A DNA stretch of 64,000 nucleotides from Gemmatimonadota bacterium (GTDB taxonomy: Bacteria; Latescibacterota; UBA2968; UBA8231): the NCBI GenBank assembly GCA_018673255.1, contig JABHDC010000215.1, positions 1-64,000 of the forward strand, in the 5' to 3' direction. A program made the position numbers and the translations under genes. Shown piece by piece: positions 45,454 through 54,208 of this stretch (position 1 is the stretch's first letter; every line of letters begins with the position of its first letter). The notes below the pieces were generated by a model. The model had not been told where the DNA came from. It made no database searches and saw only the letters and a program-made list of their open reading frames with translations.

Positions 45454-46482
45454 CTACAGATACAGCAGATAGAAGCGCAGATCGGGATAGACGCGCACCG
45501 CGGGTGCCGGCAGGTGCAACCAATTGAGTTGTTCCTTGAACAGGGACCAGATCTCGCCGTTACCGGGCAGATAGCGGGCGTCGGCATCGAGGGAAATGAT
45601 GATCTCAGGTCGGGCATCAGGCCGATCCAGATACTCCCGCTCGCGGCCTCTGCTCTTCACATTCGATCCATGCATGCCCGTCGCTCCGTAACCCACTGCG
45701 ATCCCGAGCCAGTCCGGCCACATCCGTTGAACCTCTCCCCGCAATGCAGAATCGATGGCGAAGGTCATCCAGAACGTCATGCCTTCGTAGTCATCGATGG
45801 CATACCGGGTTCGCGGCAGATTGGCAGCCAGGCGGGCATCGTAGTCGCGATAGAGACGAGAGGGGAACCACCCGAACTTGAAGCCTATGGCTCGTGTGGC
45901 TGGAATGTATGTGTGCAGGAGAGGCACGGAGACACCGGCCGTGTTGGCGACAAAATCAGGAATGCTGAATCCCCACTGATCGAAATAGGCATCCCGCATC
46001 TCGACCTCAAAGAGCAGGCCCCAACTCGTCAGGGCGCCCAGCGCGGCAGCCTGGCGTGGTGTGAATCCGGTCCACTCGAAGGCCTGGCCAATGCTGCGTG
46101 ACATGAACAGGCCGGACATGAAGTGGCCGCCCTTGTCGACATGCACGTAGGTTTCTCCTGACCAGTCCTGTAACCAGCGGATGCTGCCGCGACGTTTGCC
46201 CTGATACCAGGCTCGCTCGAAATACTGATAGCCGACGTAATGGGCTGTGGCACCGAAGACACCCAGGGCGATCAGTCGGCGCGGGCGCAGAGTGGCGTTG
46301 CGGGCTCCCTCGTCATCGGCCTCGGTCGCTGCACGGGCCTCGATCGAAGACCGCGGCGTCGGGTCTGCCGTCGCCGGTGTTGCATTCACCCCGGTCGCCA
46401 GGCACAGCCCCACAAGCAACCGGGCCACACCGGATCGGTGACGCCATCGTTGGTGTCTGACTGGAACCTCGCTTGGCTGCAT
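45454..46482 (-). CDS. DUF2279-like membrane/periplasmic protein
   Basis: A 342-residue protein with an N-terminal hydrophobic stretch (signal or anchor), a second one near residue 75, and the DUF2279-like block VHVDKGGHFMSGLFMSRSIG followed by GALTSWGLLFEVEMRDAYFD. In this family the His/Asp/Glu pattern may bind metal or lipid; function is unknown. The start is uncertain (46482 or a downstream Met). It is convergent to the flagellin gene with a small hairpin (GCCACACAGA/TCTGTGGC) between, and divergent from the kinase gene. Confidence 0.72.
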   Translation of the reverse strand: MQPSEVPVRHQRWRHRSGVARLLVGLCLATGVNATPATADPTPRSSIEARAATEADDEGARNATLRPRRLIALGVFGATAHYVGYQYFERAWYQGKRRGSIRWLQDWSGETYVHVDKGGHFMSGLFMSRSIGQAFEWTGFTPRQAAALGALTSWGLLFEVEMRDAYFDQWGFSIPDFVANTAGVSVPLLHTYIPATRAIGFKFGWFPSRLYRDYDARLAANLPRTRYAIDDYEGMTFWMTFAIDSALRGEVQRMWPDWLGIAVGYGATGMHGSNVKSRGREREYLDRPDARPEIIISLDADARYLPGNGEIWSLFKEQLNWLHLPAPAVRVYPDLRFYLLYL

Positions 46483-46544
46483 GTGTGTAGTATCGGGGTT
46501 TGAGAAGGCATGTTAATTTAGGGACAGCAGACAACGACGAAACT

Positions 46545-48299
46545 ATGCCAACCACACCCCAAGATCCCAACGCATCCTCCGGCAAGCCGCGCGAGACCGT
46601 TCGCCGCCGTCGTCGTCGAAGAACCGGCGATGCCCATGCTGTCACGACCCCGGCGCGAGCAGAAGGCCCAAATGGTCACACACGTCGGTCTCGTGGCTGG
46701 GTGCCCGCGTCATGGGGTCTGACACCGACGTTCCGCGTCTTCCTCTTTCTGTCAGCGATCGTGGCGGTCATGTCCTTCCTGCTCTACAACGAATACCTGA
46801 TTCGTCAGGTTCGTGAACAGGAGAGGGATCGTGCCGAACTCTATGCGAATCTGTATGGCCTGGCCGTTTCCGAGGCACTGCCGCCCGAAACGTCAGCTGA
46901 CATCTTCGACCGCATCATCATCAATCCCAGCATCGATCTGCCACTTATCGTCAGCAACTATAGAGGCGAGATCATCCAGCACAAAGGGACCGGGCTCCCG
47001 GAGAACGATGATCTGCTGAAGACACGCCGGCAGTTGCTGGAAATGATGGCCGGGATGGATGCAGTCAATGAGCCGGTCAAGGCCCACTGGATCACGCAGG
47101 CTCGAGGCAGGATCTACATCGACCCTTCGCGCGTGATCGTCACCGACCCTTCAGGCTTCGCCATTGCCTGGGCAGGCGCGGATCTGCCAACCTTCGGCGA
47201 TGGGACACAGGTTCCGGATCGGGTGGCGGTCATCCTCCAGCAGATGGTGGCAACCGGTGACCCAGTCGATTTCTCCGCCAGGGCGGCCGTCACCTGCTAC
47301 CTGGCACGCAACGGTGACGAGTTTGTCCTCATCGAAGTGGGTCGGACGGCGCCACTGGCCTGGCACGGCGAAGATCTCCCAGCCGTCACTGACACGAGCC
47401 AGGCTGCCTCACATGTCGTACGCTCCCATTATGATGAGCTGGCGGCGCAAGAGGCACCGATGGCCTTCCAGCTCCACACCGAGCACGTCATCCATTTTGG
47501 CGACACTCAGTTGCTCAGTCGGATCTCTCTGGCACCCGTGGTCACCCTCGGCGTGCTGTGTCTGTTCGGGCTGATCGGGTACGTCGGTTTCCGCAACATG
47601 CGCCGCAGTGAGCAACGTTCCATCTGGGTCGGTATGGCCAAGGAGACGGCGCACCAACTCGGGACTCCCCTGTCCTCGTTGTCAGGCTGGCTCGAATTGA
47701 TTCAGCAGCGACTGCAGGATGCACCGGATCGGGAGAATGAGGATCTGGAGGCCGTTGCCACCATGGCCAGCGAGATGCAGCGTGACATGGGCCGGCTCAA
47801 CCAGATTGCATCCCGATTCAGTCAGATCGGCTCGACCCCTGAACTACACCCCGGTGACATGGGTGACGTCGTCGCCGACACGATCAACTATTTCCGGGGA
47901 AGGGGATCGCAGTTCGGGCGTCACACATTTGAGGCCGATGTGCCTGACTTGCCCCGGATTCCGATCAATGCCGAGCTGATGGGGTGGGTTTTTGAGAATC
48001 TGTTCAAGAATGCCATCGATGCCATGATCGGGCAGGAAGGCCGGATTCGGGTCTCAGCCCATCACGATGAAGAGCATGATGAGATCATCCTCATCGTCGA
48101 AGACTCAGGTCGCGGAATCAGGACCGAACACCTGTCCCGGGTTTTCGAACCAGGTTTCAGTACAAAAAAACGTGGCTGGGGACTTGGCCTGGCCTTCGTG
48201 AGACGCATTATAGAGGAATACCACTGCGGTCGTATTCAGGTCATACAGAGCGAGGCCGGGCAAGGTACCAGTTTCGAAATTGCCCTGCCGGCGAACTGA
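46545..48299 (+). CDS. Membrane sensor histidine kinase (PorY-like neighbour of porX)
   Basis: A 584-residue kinase. An Arg-rich cytoplasmic head (RRRRRRR) is followed by a membrane helix (about residues 62-80), a roughly 270-residue sensor region, a second helix (LAPVVTLGVLCLFGLIGYV) and the DHp/CA domains. The phosphorylated histidine is in KETAHQLGTPLSSL near residue 371; N-box NLFKNAIDAM, G1 EDSGRGI and G2 GWGLGLAF are complete. The HQLGTP form is that of PorY-like and related kinases. ATG 46545 is chosen, but TTG 46500 is possible. It is 30 bp before the PorX-like regulator, so the two form a pair. Confidence 0.9.
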   Translation: MPTTPQDPNASSGKPRETVRRRRRRRTGDAHAVTTPARAEGPNGHTRRSRGWVPASWGLTPTFRVFLFLSAIVAVMSFLLYNEYLIRQVREQERDRAELYANLYGLAVSEALPPETSADIFDRIIINPSIDLPLIVSNYRGEIIQHKGTGLPENDDLLKTRRQLLEMMAGMDAVNEPVKAHWITQARGRIYIDPSRVIVTDPSGFAIAWAGADLPTFGDGTQVPDRVAVILQQMVATGDPVDFSARAAVTCYLARNGDEFVLIEVGRTAPLAWHGEDLPAVTDTSQAASHVVRSHYDELAAQEAPMAFQLHTEHVIHFGDTQLLSRISLAPVVTLGVLCLFGLIGYVGFRNMRRSEQRSIWVGMAKETAHQLGTPLSSLSGWLELIQQRLQDAPDRENEDLEAVATMASEMQRDMGRLNQIASRFSQIGSTPELHPGDMGDVVADTINYFRGRGSQFGRHTFEADVPDLPRIPINAELMGWVFENLFKNAIDAMIGQEGRIRVSAHHDEEHDEIILIVEDSGRGIRTEHLSRVFEPGFSTKKRGWGLGLAFVRRIIEEYHCGRIQVIQSEAGQGTSFEIALPAN

Positions 48300-48329
48300 A
48301 CACCACGACTGCCATACAGGAGACCGTCT

Positions 48330-49898
48330 TTGGACACGCCCCGCCACAAAGTGCTCTGGGCAGATGATGAGATCGATCTGCTGCGCCCTCACCACATGTA
48401 TTTGAGTGAGCGCGGTTACGAAGTGACGCCGGTGAGCAATGGTGAAGACGCACTGGAGATCTTCGCCAAGGAACGCTTTGACCTCGTGTTGCTCGACGAA
48501 ATGATGCCAGGGCTGGATGGTCTGTCCACACTGGAACAGCTGAAGCTTCGTGATCCCAATGTGCCGGTGATCATGATCACGAAGAACGAAGAAGAACACC
48601 TGATGAATGAGGCCATCGGACGTCGAATTGATGATTATCTGACCAAGCCGGTCAATCCGAGCCAGATCTTCATGGCCTGCAAGAAGATCCTCGACGCTCG
48701 CCAGATCCGGCAGAGCCAGGCGGGGCAGACGTACGTCACCCGGGCTCAACAGATCAGCGACTGGTTGTCAGGTGACATCACCTGGCGCACGTGGATCGAT
48801 GTGCATCGCCTGCTGTGCGAGTGGGACATCGAGGTGAGCCGGCTCGGTGACGACAGCCTGCAGCAGATGATTGAGGATCAACGCCGCGAGTGCAATCAGG
48901 AATTCGCCCGTTTTGTCGAGCGCAACTACCCACGGTGGGTCAAGGACGAGAACGATTCGCCGCCCCTGTCGGTCGACGTGGTTCCCGAGATGCTGGCGCC
49001 CCATCTGGAATCAGGCGTGCAGACGTTCTTCATCGTCATCGATTGCCTGCGCCTGGATCACTGGATGATCCTGGAGCCGATGATCTCCGAATTCTTCAAT
49101 GTGCGCCGAGACTACCACTATTCGGTGTTGCCCACGGCGACGCCCTACTCGCGCAATGCCCTGTTTTCCGGACTGTTCCCCCTCGAGATCGCGGCCAAGT
49201 ATCGCGAACTCTGGGCGCCGACGGTGGGCAAGGACGACGAGACGAGTCTGAATCGCCACGAGCACCGTTTCCTGGATGACCAGATCAAGGACATGGGGAT
49301 CCAGCTCAAGGGTGAAACGCGCTATATCAAGGTCATCGACCCTGAGGAGGGACGGTCTCTGGCCCGAAAGGCCGACTCGATGTCAGAAGTACCCCTGGTG
49401 GCCGTGGTCTACAACTTCCTCGACATGCTCGTGCACGGCCGCTCGCATTCCGCCCTGCTGAAGGAAATCGCGCCGGATGAGCGCGGATTTCGTTCTCTTG
49501 TGTTGTCCTGGTTCGAGAATTCCTCTCTCTTCGAACTGCTGAAGAAGTTGTCACGTTCCGGGGCGCACGTGGTGATCACCACTGATCATGGCGCGGTTCG
49601 GGCGCGGCAGGCGACACTCGTGCACGGCGATCGTCAGACCTCTTCGAGTCTGCGCTACAAACACGGACGCAATCTGCGCTGTGAGTCCAAGGATGCAATC
49701 CACATCTCAGATCCGGAAACCTATGGCCTTCCGCCCTCGGGTCTGGGAGCGAACTACATCATCGCCAAAGAAGACTACTTCTTCGTCTATCCGACGAAGT
49801 TCAACGAGTATTCCCGGCAGTATCGGGACAGCTTCCAACACGGTGGCATCTCGCTGGAGGAGATGATTCTGCCCGTGGCCACTCTCGTGCCGCGATGA
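48330..49898 (+). CDS. porX: PorX-like response regulator with PglZ-type phosphodiesterase domain
   Basis: A 522-residue fusion. The receiver domain has the acidic pair Asp12/Asp13, the phosphoacceptor Asp56 (LLDEMMPG), Thr84 and Lys106. A helical linker leads to a PglZ domain of the alkaline-phosphatase superfamily with VIDCLRLDHW, the likely threonine nucleophile in LPTATPYSRNALFSG and metal ligands in ITTDHGA. In Bacteroidetes PorX governs the type IX secretion system, and its PglZ domain is a zinc-dependent phosphodiesterase acting on oligonucleotides. Start is TTG with SD AGGAGA. Its stop overlaps tsaE (ATGA). No T9SS structural gene (PorK/L/M/N, SprA) is in the window, so the target here may differ. 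Confidence 0.9.
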   Translation: MDTPRHKVLWADDEIDLLRPHHMYLSERGYEVTPVSNGEDALEIFAKERFDLVLLDEMMPGLDGLSTLEQLKLRDPNVPVIMITKNEEEHLMNEAIGRRIDDYLTKPVNPSQIFMACKKILDARQIRQSQAGQTYVTRAQQISDWLSGDITWRTWIDVHRLLCEWDIEVSRLGDDSLQQMIEDQRRECNQEFARFVERNYPRWVKDENDSPPLSVDVVPEMLAPHLESGVQTFFIVIDCLRLDHWMILEPMISEFFNVRRDYHYSVLPTATPYSRNALFSGLFPLEIAAKYRELWAPTVGKDDETSLNRHEHRFLDDQIKDMGIQLKGETRYIKVIDPEEGRSLARKADSMSEVPLVAVVYNFLDMLVHGRSHSALLKEIAPDERGFRSLVLSWFENSSLFELLKKLSRSGAHVVITTDHGAVRARQATLVHGDRQTSSSLRYKHGRNLRCESKDAIHISDPETYGLPPSGLGANYIIAKEDYFFVYPTKFNEYSRQYRDSFQHGGISLEEMILPVATLVPR

Positions 49899-50389
49899 CG
49901 CTGTCACGTCACATCCCCTTCGACCGCGAGGTCACCTCGAGCCCAGAGCAGACGCAGGCCCTCGGTCAGCAACTGGCCCACGAGTTGCGGCCGGGTGATC
50001 TGGTCGCCCTGCAGGGAGACCTCGGCAGTGGGAAGACCTGTCTGATTCAGGGACTGTGTGCGGCCTTGGGCGTGACATCGCGTGTGAACAGCCCGAGCTT
50101 CGTTCTCATCAACGAGTATTCGGGTTGTAACGAGGCTGGTGATCAGTGGCTGATCCGGCACTTCGATCTGTATCGGCTCAGCGGCTGTGAAGAGTTGGAA
50201 GATATCGGCGCCCGTGAGTTCTTCCACGATCCTCAAGGACTGTGTCTGGTGGAATGGGCCGATCGTGTGCCGGAACTGTTGCCGGCGCAGCACTGGTATA
50301 TTGAGATGTCCCACATGGACGACCCTGCACAGCGATCGTTGCAGTGCCGCTGGGTCACGCACACACACGCCGAGACGGCGTCGAGATGA
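49895..50389 (+). CDS. tsaE: tRNA threonylcarbamoyladenosine biosynthesis ATPase TsaE
   Basis: ATPase partner of TsaB and TsaD in making t6A37 of ANN-decoding tRNAs. The 164-residue protein has Walker A LQGDLGSGKTCL, the switch SPSFVLINEY, a His-Asp-Leu-Tyr-Arg element (HFDLYRLSGCEE) and LVEWADR. It overlaps the porX stop at its start (ATGA) and its own stop overlaps ATG 50386 of the next frame. The mix of tRNA modification and envelope signalling in one message is unexpected but the coupling is clear. Confidence 0.93.
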   Translation: MTLSRHIPFDREVTSSPEQTQALGQQLAHELRPGDLVALQGDLGSGKTCLIQGLCAALGVTSRVNSPSFVLINEYSGCNEAGDQWLIRHFDLYRLSGCEELEDIGAREFFHDPQGLCLVEWADRVPELLPAQHWYIEMSHMDDPAQRSLQCRWVTHTHAETASR

Positions 50390-50400
50390 GGGGTTCAGGC

Positions 50401-51192
50401 GTGAATACGAAACACCGGCTGGTTACAGGCAGGGCATTGTGGTGGGCGATTCTCATGGGCCTGCTGATGTCCACCACCGTGCCGAGTCGGGCCCAGGATC
50501 CGGTGGAGCTGATTCGACTCATCGACAGCCCCACGGCAGGGCTGGTGGACAAGGGTCGCTTCGCCGCAGATCTGCGACTGTTCCCTGCTGGTGGTCTGCA
50601 GGGACAGCTGACAGCTGGCATCATGCGGCGGCTGGCCATTGGTCTGTCTTTCGGTGGTGAAGGTATCATCGGAGATGGCGAAATCGACTGGTATCGGCGC
50701 GTCGAAGTGGCGGCACGTTATCGCCTGATCGAAGAAAGCGAGTCGCTGCCCGCCTTCACCCTCGGTTACGAGACACAGGGGTATGGGCGTTATGTCCGTG
50801 CGCGTTACCAGGTGAAGTCGAAGGGATTCTTCCTGGCGTTGAGCAAGAATTACGTATCAGGTTTCGGCCAATTTGGCCTGCACGGGGGCATCAATCGCAG
50901 TCGCGAAGATGTCGACGATGATGGTCTGACGGGGTGGGTCGGTTTTGACAAGACGATCAACGAGGAACTCATCGTCGCCGGGGAATACGACTTTGCCCTG
51001 GATGACAATGCCGGTGATTCTCTCGGATCGGGTCGTGGCTACATGAACCTGGGTGCTTTCTGGGCACCCACCGAAGGGCTGCACCTTGGTTTCCTGCTCA
51101 AGAACGTGTTGGAGAATGGGGATGGCGGTGGGATCGGTCCGGATCCGGACATGAGTCGCGAACTGGTGGTTCGATACACTGAGAGGTTCTGA
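50401..51192 (+). CDS. Predicted outer-membrane protein, unknown family
   Basis: A 263-residue exported protein. From GTG 50401 (SD GAGGGG, 8 nt upstream) the N-terminus is a signal peptide ending PSRAQ; ATG 50386, overlapping the tsaE stop, is the alternative start and adds five residues. The mature part is rich in alternating beta-strand sequence and Gly/Tyr (TLGYETQGYGRYVRARYQ) and ends in ELVVRYTERF, a final Phe as in outer-membrane barrels. I recognise no named family. The stop overlaps the next gene, an FadL/PorV-like barrel. Confidence 0.72.
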   Translation: MNTKHRLVTGRALWWAILMGLLMSTTVPSRAQDPVELIRLIDSPTAGLVDKGRFAADLRLFPAGGLQGQLTAGIMRRLAIGLSFGGEGIIGDGEIDWYRRVEVAARYRLIEESESLPAFTLGYETQGYGRYVRARYQVKSKGFFLALSKNYVSGFGQFGLHGGINRSREDVDDDGLTGWVGFDKTINEELIVAGEYDFALDDNAGDSLGSGRGYMNLGAFWAPTEGLHLGFLLKNVLENGDGGGIGPDPDMSRELVVRYTERF

Positions 51193-52508
51193 TGCGTCGA
51201 GGGCTGATCCTGTCGTTGTGGCTGGTCACGATGGCCGTGGCCCAGGAAGAGCGTGCCATCGGTAATTTCGCCGGCGTGGGGACACGGTCCATGGCGATGG
51301 GTGGTGCGTATGTCGGTGTTGCCGATGACTTCACCGCCGTGTTCTACAATCCTGCCGGCCTTGCCCAGATTCAGCAGCGTGAAATCTACCTCTCTCTCAC
51401 GCGCAGCGGGTTCGAAAACCAATCGACTACAGGAGAATTCTCGGCCACCGCCGATGTATCCAATACCCACTTCAGCTCCCTTGGATTCGTGTTCCCCTGG
51501 CCTGTGGCGCGTGGCAGTCTTGTTCTGGCCGCAGGCGTGAATCGCGTCAGTGATTTCGACTGGGGCCTCGAAGTCCAGGGCAGTCTCGACAGCCTCCACA
51601 TCAACGACCGCTTCCGTCACGAAGGCGGGTTGTCTGTCAGCACCTTGGCCGCAGCCGTCGATGTGAGTCCCTCTGTCTCGCTCGGCCTGGCAATCAACAT
51701 CGTCTCCGGCAAGGACGAGGCGAGTAACGAATTCATCTCTCTGGATACGCAGGATTACTTTCTCGAGCGACGTTTCGTCGATCGTGAAGAATTCAACGAT
51801 GACTATGAGAGAGCATTCACGGCCACCCTTGGTGCGATGCTGCGGAGCCCGCGTGATGATCCGCGCCTGCGACTGGGACTGGCGGTGACAACGGGCGCCA
51901 CGCACGAAGTATCCTATACCTTCCTGGCACCCCCTGATACAGCATTCAGCATCGTTGAACTCGACGACGGGACGGTGTATACGGCGCCAGGCGTCAAGAC
52001 CAGCGCTCGCTACAAGCTCTCACTGCCCATGTCGATTGGCCTGGGCGGATCCTACCGACCTATCCCGCAGCTGTTGCTGGCGGCCGGCCTGCAGGCCACA
52101 GAGTGGTCGCAGGCGGAGTATTCGGGTGCTGATCGCGCCGGACTGCGGACCAATGCAGACTTCGAGCGCCAGTACGACGACGCGATTCGATGGCATGTGG
52201 GTGTCGAATACCAGATGCCGCAGATCGGTGTCGATCTGCGAGCCGGTGCCTACACGGACCCGCTTCCCTTCATCGGTCCGCGCAACCCGGCTCGACAGGT
52301 GGATCCAGTGACGAATCCACTCGTTCAGGCCATTCAGGATCGCCGCTTTCTGACGGCGGGGGCCGGCTTCTATCTCGAGGAGGCGGTGCGCTGCGATCTG
52401 ACGCTCAGCCACGGCACGTACGAGCAGGTTGAGGGTGAAGAGACGACGGCATTACGTGAGGAAGCGACCGTACAGCGCCTCCTGCTGGGGTTATCCTACC
52501 GGTTCTGA
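51192..52508 (+). CDS. FadL/PorV-like outer-membrane barrel protein
   Basis: A 438-residue barrel with a signal peptide (ends AVAQE) and the family start GTRSMAMGGAYVGVADDF then AVFYNPAGLAQI, as in OmpP1/FadL/TodX and PorV. Strands alternate to a C-terminal LLLGLSYRF with final Phe, a barrel-assembly signal. FadL proteins bring hydrophobic compounds inward; PorV is an attachment shuttle of the T9SS. Being in the same message as the PorX-like regulator makes the PorV comparison attractive, but the sequence does not separate the two. Last gene of the coupled chain. Confidence 0.85.
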   Translation: MRRGLILSLWLVTMAVAQEERAIGNFAGVGTRSMAMGGAYVGVADDFTAVFYNPAGLAQIQQREIYLSLTRSGFENQSTTGEFSATADVSNTHFSSLGFVFPWPVARGSLVLAAGVNRVSDFDWGLEVQGSLDSLHINDRFRHEGGLSVSTLAAAVDVSPSVSLGLAINIVSGKDEASNEFISLDTQDYFLERRFVDREEFNDDYERAFTATLGAMLRSPRDDPRLRLGLAVTTGATHEVSYTFLAPPDTAFSIVELDDGTVYTAPGVKTSARYKLSLPMSIGLGGSYRPIPQLLLAAGLQATEWSQAEYSGADRAGLRTNADFERQYDDAIRWHVGVEYQMPQIGVDLRAGAYTDPLPFIGPRNPARQVDPVTNPLVQAIQDRRFLTAGAGFYLEEAVRCDLTLSHGTYEQVEGEETTALREEATVQRLLLGLSYRF

Positions 52509-52533
52509 GGTGAGAATCGGAGCCAAAGGATCT

Positions 52534-52561
52534 TTGACGCCCCGCCAGGTGTCTGTACATT
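52534..52561 (+). promoter_or_regulatory. Candidate sigma-70-type promoter for the Tyr/Gly-rich lipoprotein
   Basis: TTGACG (52534-52539) and TACATT (52556-52561) with 16-bp spacing lie 82 bp before the ATG at 52643, in a 134-bp gap. Confidence 0.45.
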
Positions 52562-52642
52562 GAGAACAGATCTGGATTGGCCGCAGCTCGGCCGCCTTGT
52601 TCATGCCCATGAGGCGCCCTTGGGGCGCTGCAGGAGGAAGCC

Positions 52643-53380
52643 ATGATCCGCCGACAATATGTGGTCGTGATCGCCAGTGCCATCAGCGCGCTGTTGCTCA
52701 GTGGCTGCTATACGATCCTCCAGGCACCGGCCTTCGTTACCTCCGCCTACGACGCGCCCGCGGATGAAGTGTATACCTGGGAGGGAGATGGCCAGGCGAA
52801 CATGTCGACTTTGAACGACGTCGATGATGCCGATCTCTACCCCTACGGATACGGGCCCTCTCGTTCGACGGGTGTACCGGTCTTCGGCTATGACTCCCTC
52901 TACAGCCTCTACGGGTATGGCTCTCCCTATGCCTACGGCCCCCATGGCGGGCTCTACTCCGGAGGTTACGGCTATGGTTATTCAGCCGGCCCCTATGGTT
53001 ACGGGTACAACCCATACTACCAGGACTCGCGTGGATCCTACATTCCACCCGGCTACGAACTGATCACGACGGATGCGCTGGAATCACTGGTGCGCAATCA
53101 GCAGGACATCAGTTCTGTCGATGATCCACTGTCGGAGGTTGAGCGTGCCACGCAATTGCGACGCCAGCAGGTGCAGGCTGAACGCGCCTGGACCCAACGC
53201 ACACAGCCGGAGCGGCGTTCGACGGCGACGGCTCGCACGACGCGTCCACCGGCGACCAGCACCAGCACCAGCAGTGGCGTGACGAAGCCTTCGTCATCGG
53301 GTTCCTCTTCGAGTTCGACTTCCTCTACTTCGGAGAGCAGCGGCAGTTCGGCCGCCAAACGACGCAAGACCAAACGCTGA
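52643..53380 (+). CDS. Tyr/Gly-rich lipoprotein, unknown function
   Basis: A 245-residue lipoprotein with lipobox LLSGC (Cys22), a YGYGY-type region (about residues 68-125) rich in Tyr, Gly and Pro, then a charged helical part, and a low-complexity Ser/Thr-rich tail ending in basic KRRKTKR. The ATG follows AGGAGG-like SD (GCAGGAGGAAG). No family recognised; the composition suggests an unfolded surface or periplasmic spacer. A clear terminator 65 bp downstream closes its transcript. Confidence 0.72.
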   Translation: MIRRQYVVVIASAISALLLSGCYTILQAPAFVTSAYDAPADEVYTWEGDGQANMSTLNDVDDADLYPYGYGPSRSTGVPVFGYDSLYSLYGYGSPYAYGPHGGLYSGGYGYGYSAGPYGYGYNPYYQDSRGSYIPPGYELITTDALESLVRNQQDISSVDDPLSEVERATQLRRQQVQAERAWTQRTQPERRSTATARTTRPPATSTSTSSGVTKPSSSGSSSSSTSSTSESSGSSAAKRRKTKR

Positions 53381-53444
53381 GTGTGCGGATGGTGTGACCG
53401 CACCACCCACAAGCATCCGCATCACCAGGTAGCCACTGAATGAC

Positions 53445-53482
53445 AATGGGCGTCCCTCCATCAGGAGAGACGCCCATTTTTT
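53445..53482 (+). terminator. Rho-independent terminator
   Basis: AATGGGCGTC (53445-53454) pairs perfectly with GACGCCCATT (53469-53478), with an inner CTCC/GGAG stem, followed by TTTTTT. Ends the lipoprotein gene. Confidence 0.9.
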
Positions 53483-53503
53483 CTGGTGGAAGAAGAGGCG
53501 GAA

Positions 53504-54208
53504 TCAGTCGCCACTCGTATCGAACTTGCGTTGCTGTCGGCGCGGCGGCGGAGATACACGGGCGAGGAAGTCGCGCATGGGGCCGGCCAGCGCTGTCAGC
53601 AGTTGCTGTTCAGTACCGTCGCCGCCACCTGCCGTGTTCTGCTTCTGCACCGGTTCCCAGCTTGAGCGCTTGCCACGCTGTGTCCACAGGTCGCCCGTGT
53701 CCAGGTTAAGGAGGGTCATTTCGAGTTCGACGGTGAGACTCATTCCCGGCGAACGCACCGCGGTGCCCCGAGGGCCGGGGGATACGGGCGTCAGGTGTGC
53801 CTCCATCCCTCGCAGTGACACATAGACGAGGGCGTCCAGCTCAAGCTCTTCCCGCATCTGTTGCTGCAGCGAGTCGCTGAACACACTGAGTGAATCCAGC
53901 ACTCGATCCTTGAAGTGCCAGCGGAGTTCGTCCTGGCTGACCACACGCCGGTCGGGCAGATTCCTCAGGCCCCGAGCAGTGGCATCGGCCAGTCTTCCCA
54001 TGATTCGCTCGATGTCGACTTCCCGTTGTGGCTCAATGTTCGTCTCGGTGATGACGCCCAGCACGATCACATCGTGCAACAGGGGCATCACCTCGGCATC
54101 AGGCTCTGAGGGCGCTCGAAATTCGACGGGCACCGAGTCTCGGCCGGGGACCTTGCCAGCACAGGCGGCCAGCGTGAGGGCCAGGATTCCGGCCAGGATT
54201 CGCTTCAT
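53504..54208 (-). CDS. Lipoprotein, unknown function
   Basis: A 234-residue lipoprotein with a short signal and lipobox LAAC (Cys16). The body has a Val/Leu-rich strand block (LLHDVIVLGVITE) and a later ALVYVSLRGMEAHLT region; it recalls small envelope lipoproteins with an adhesion or assembly role, but no family is clear. The ATG directly follows the TAG of the peptidase-barrel gene, so the two are translated in sequence and probably act together. Confidence 0.72.
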   Translation of the reverse strand: MKRILAGILALTLAACAGKVPGRDSVPVEFRAPSEPDAEVMPLLHDVIVLGVITETNIEPQREVDIERIMGRLADATARGLRNLPDRRVVSQDELRWHFKDRVLDSLSVFSDSLQQQMREELELDALVYVSLRGMEAHLTPVSPGPRGTAVRSPGMSLTVELEMTLLNLDTGDLWTQRGKRSSWEPVQKQNTAGGGDGTEQQLLTALAGPMRDFLARVSPPPRRQQRKFDTSGD

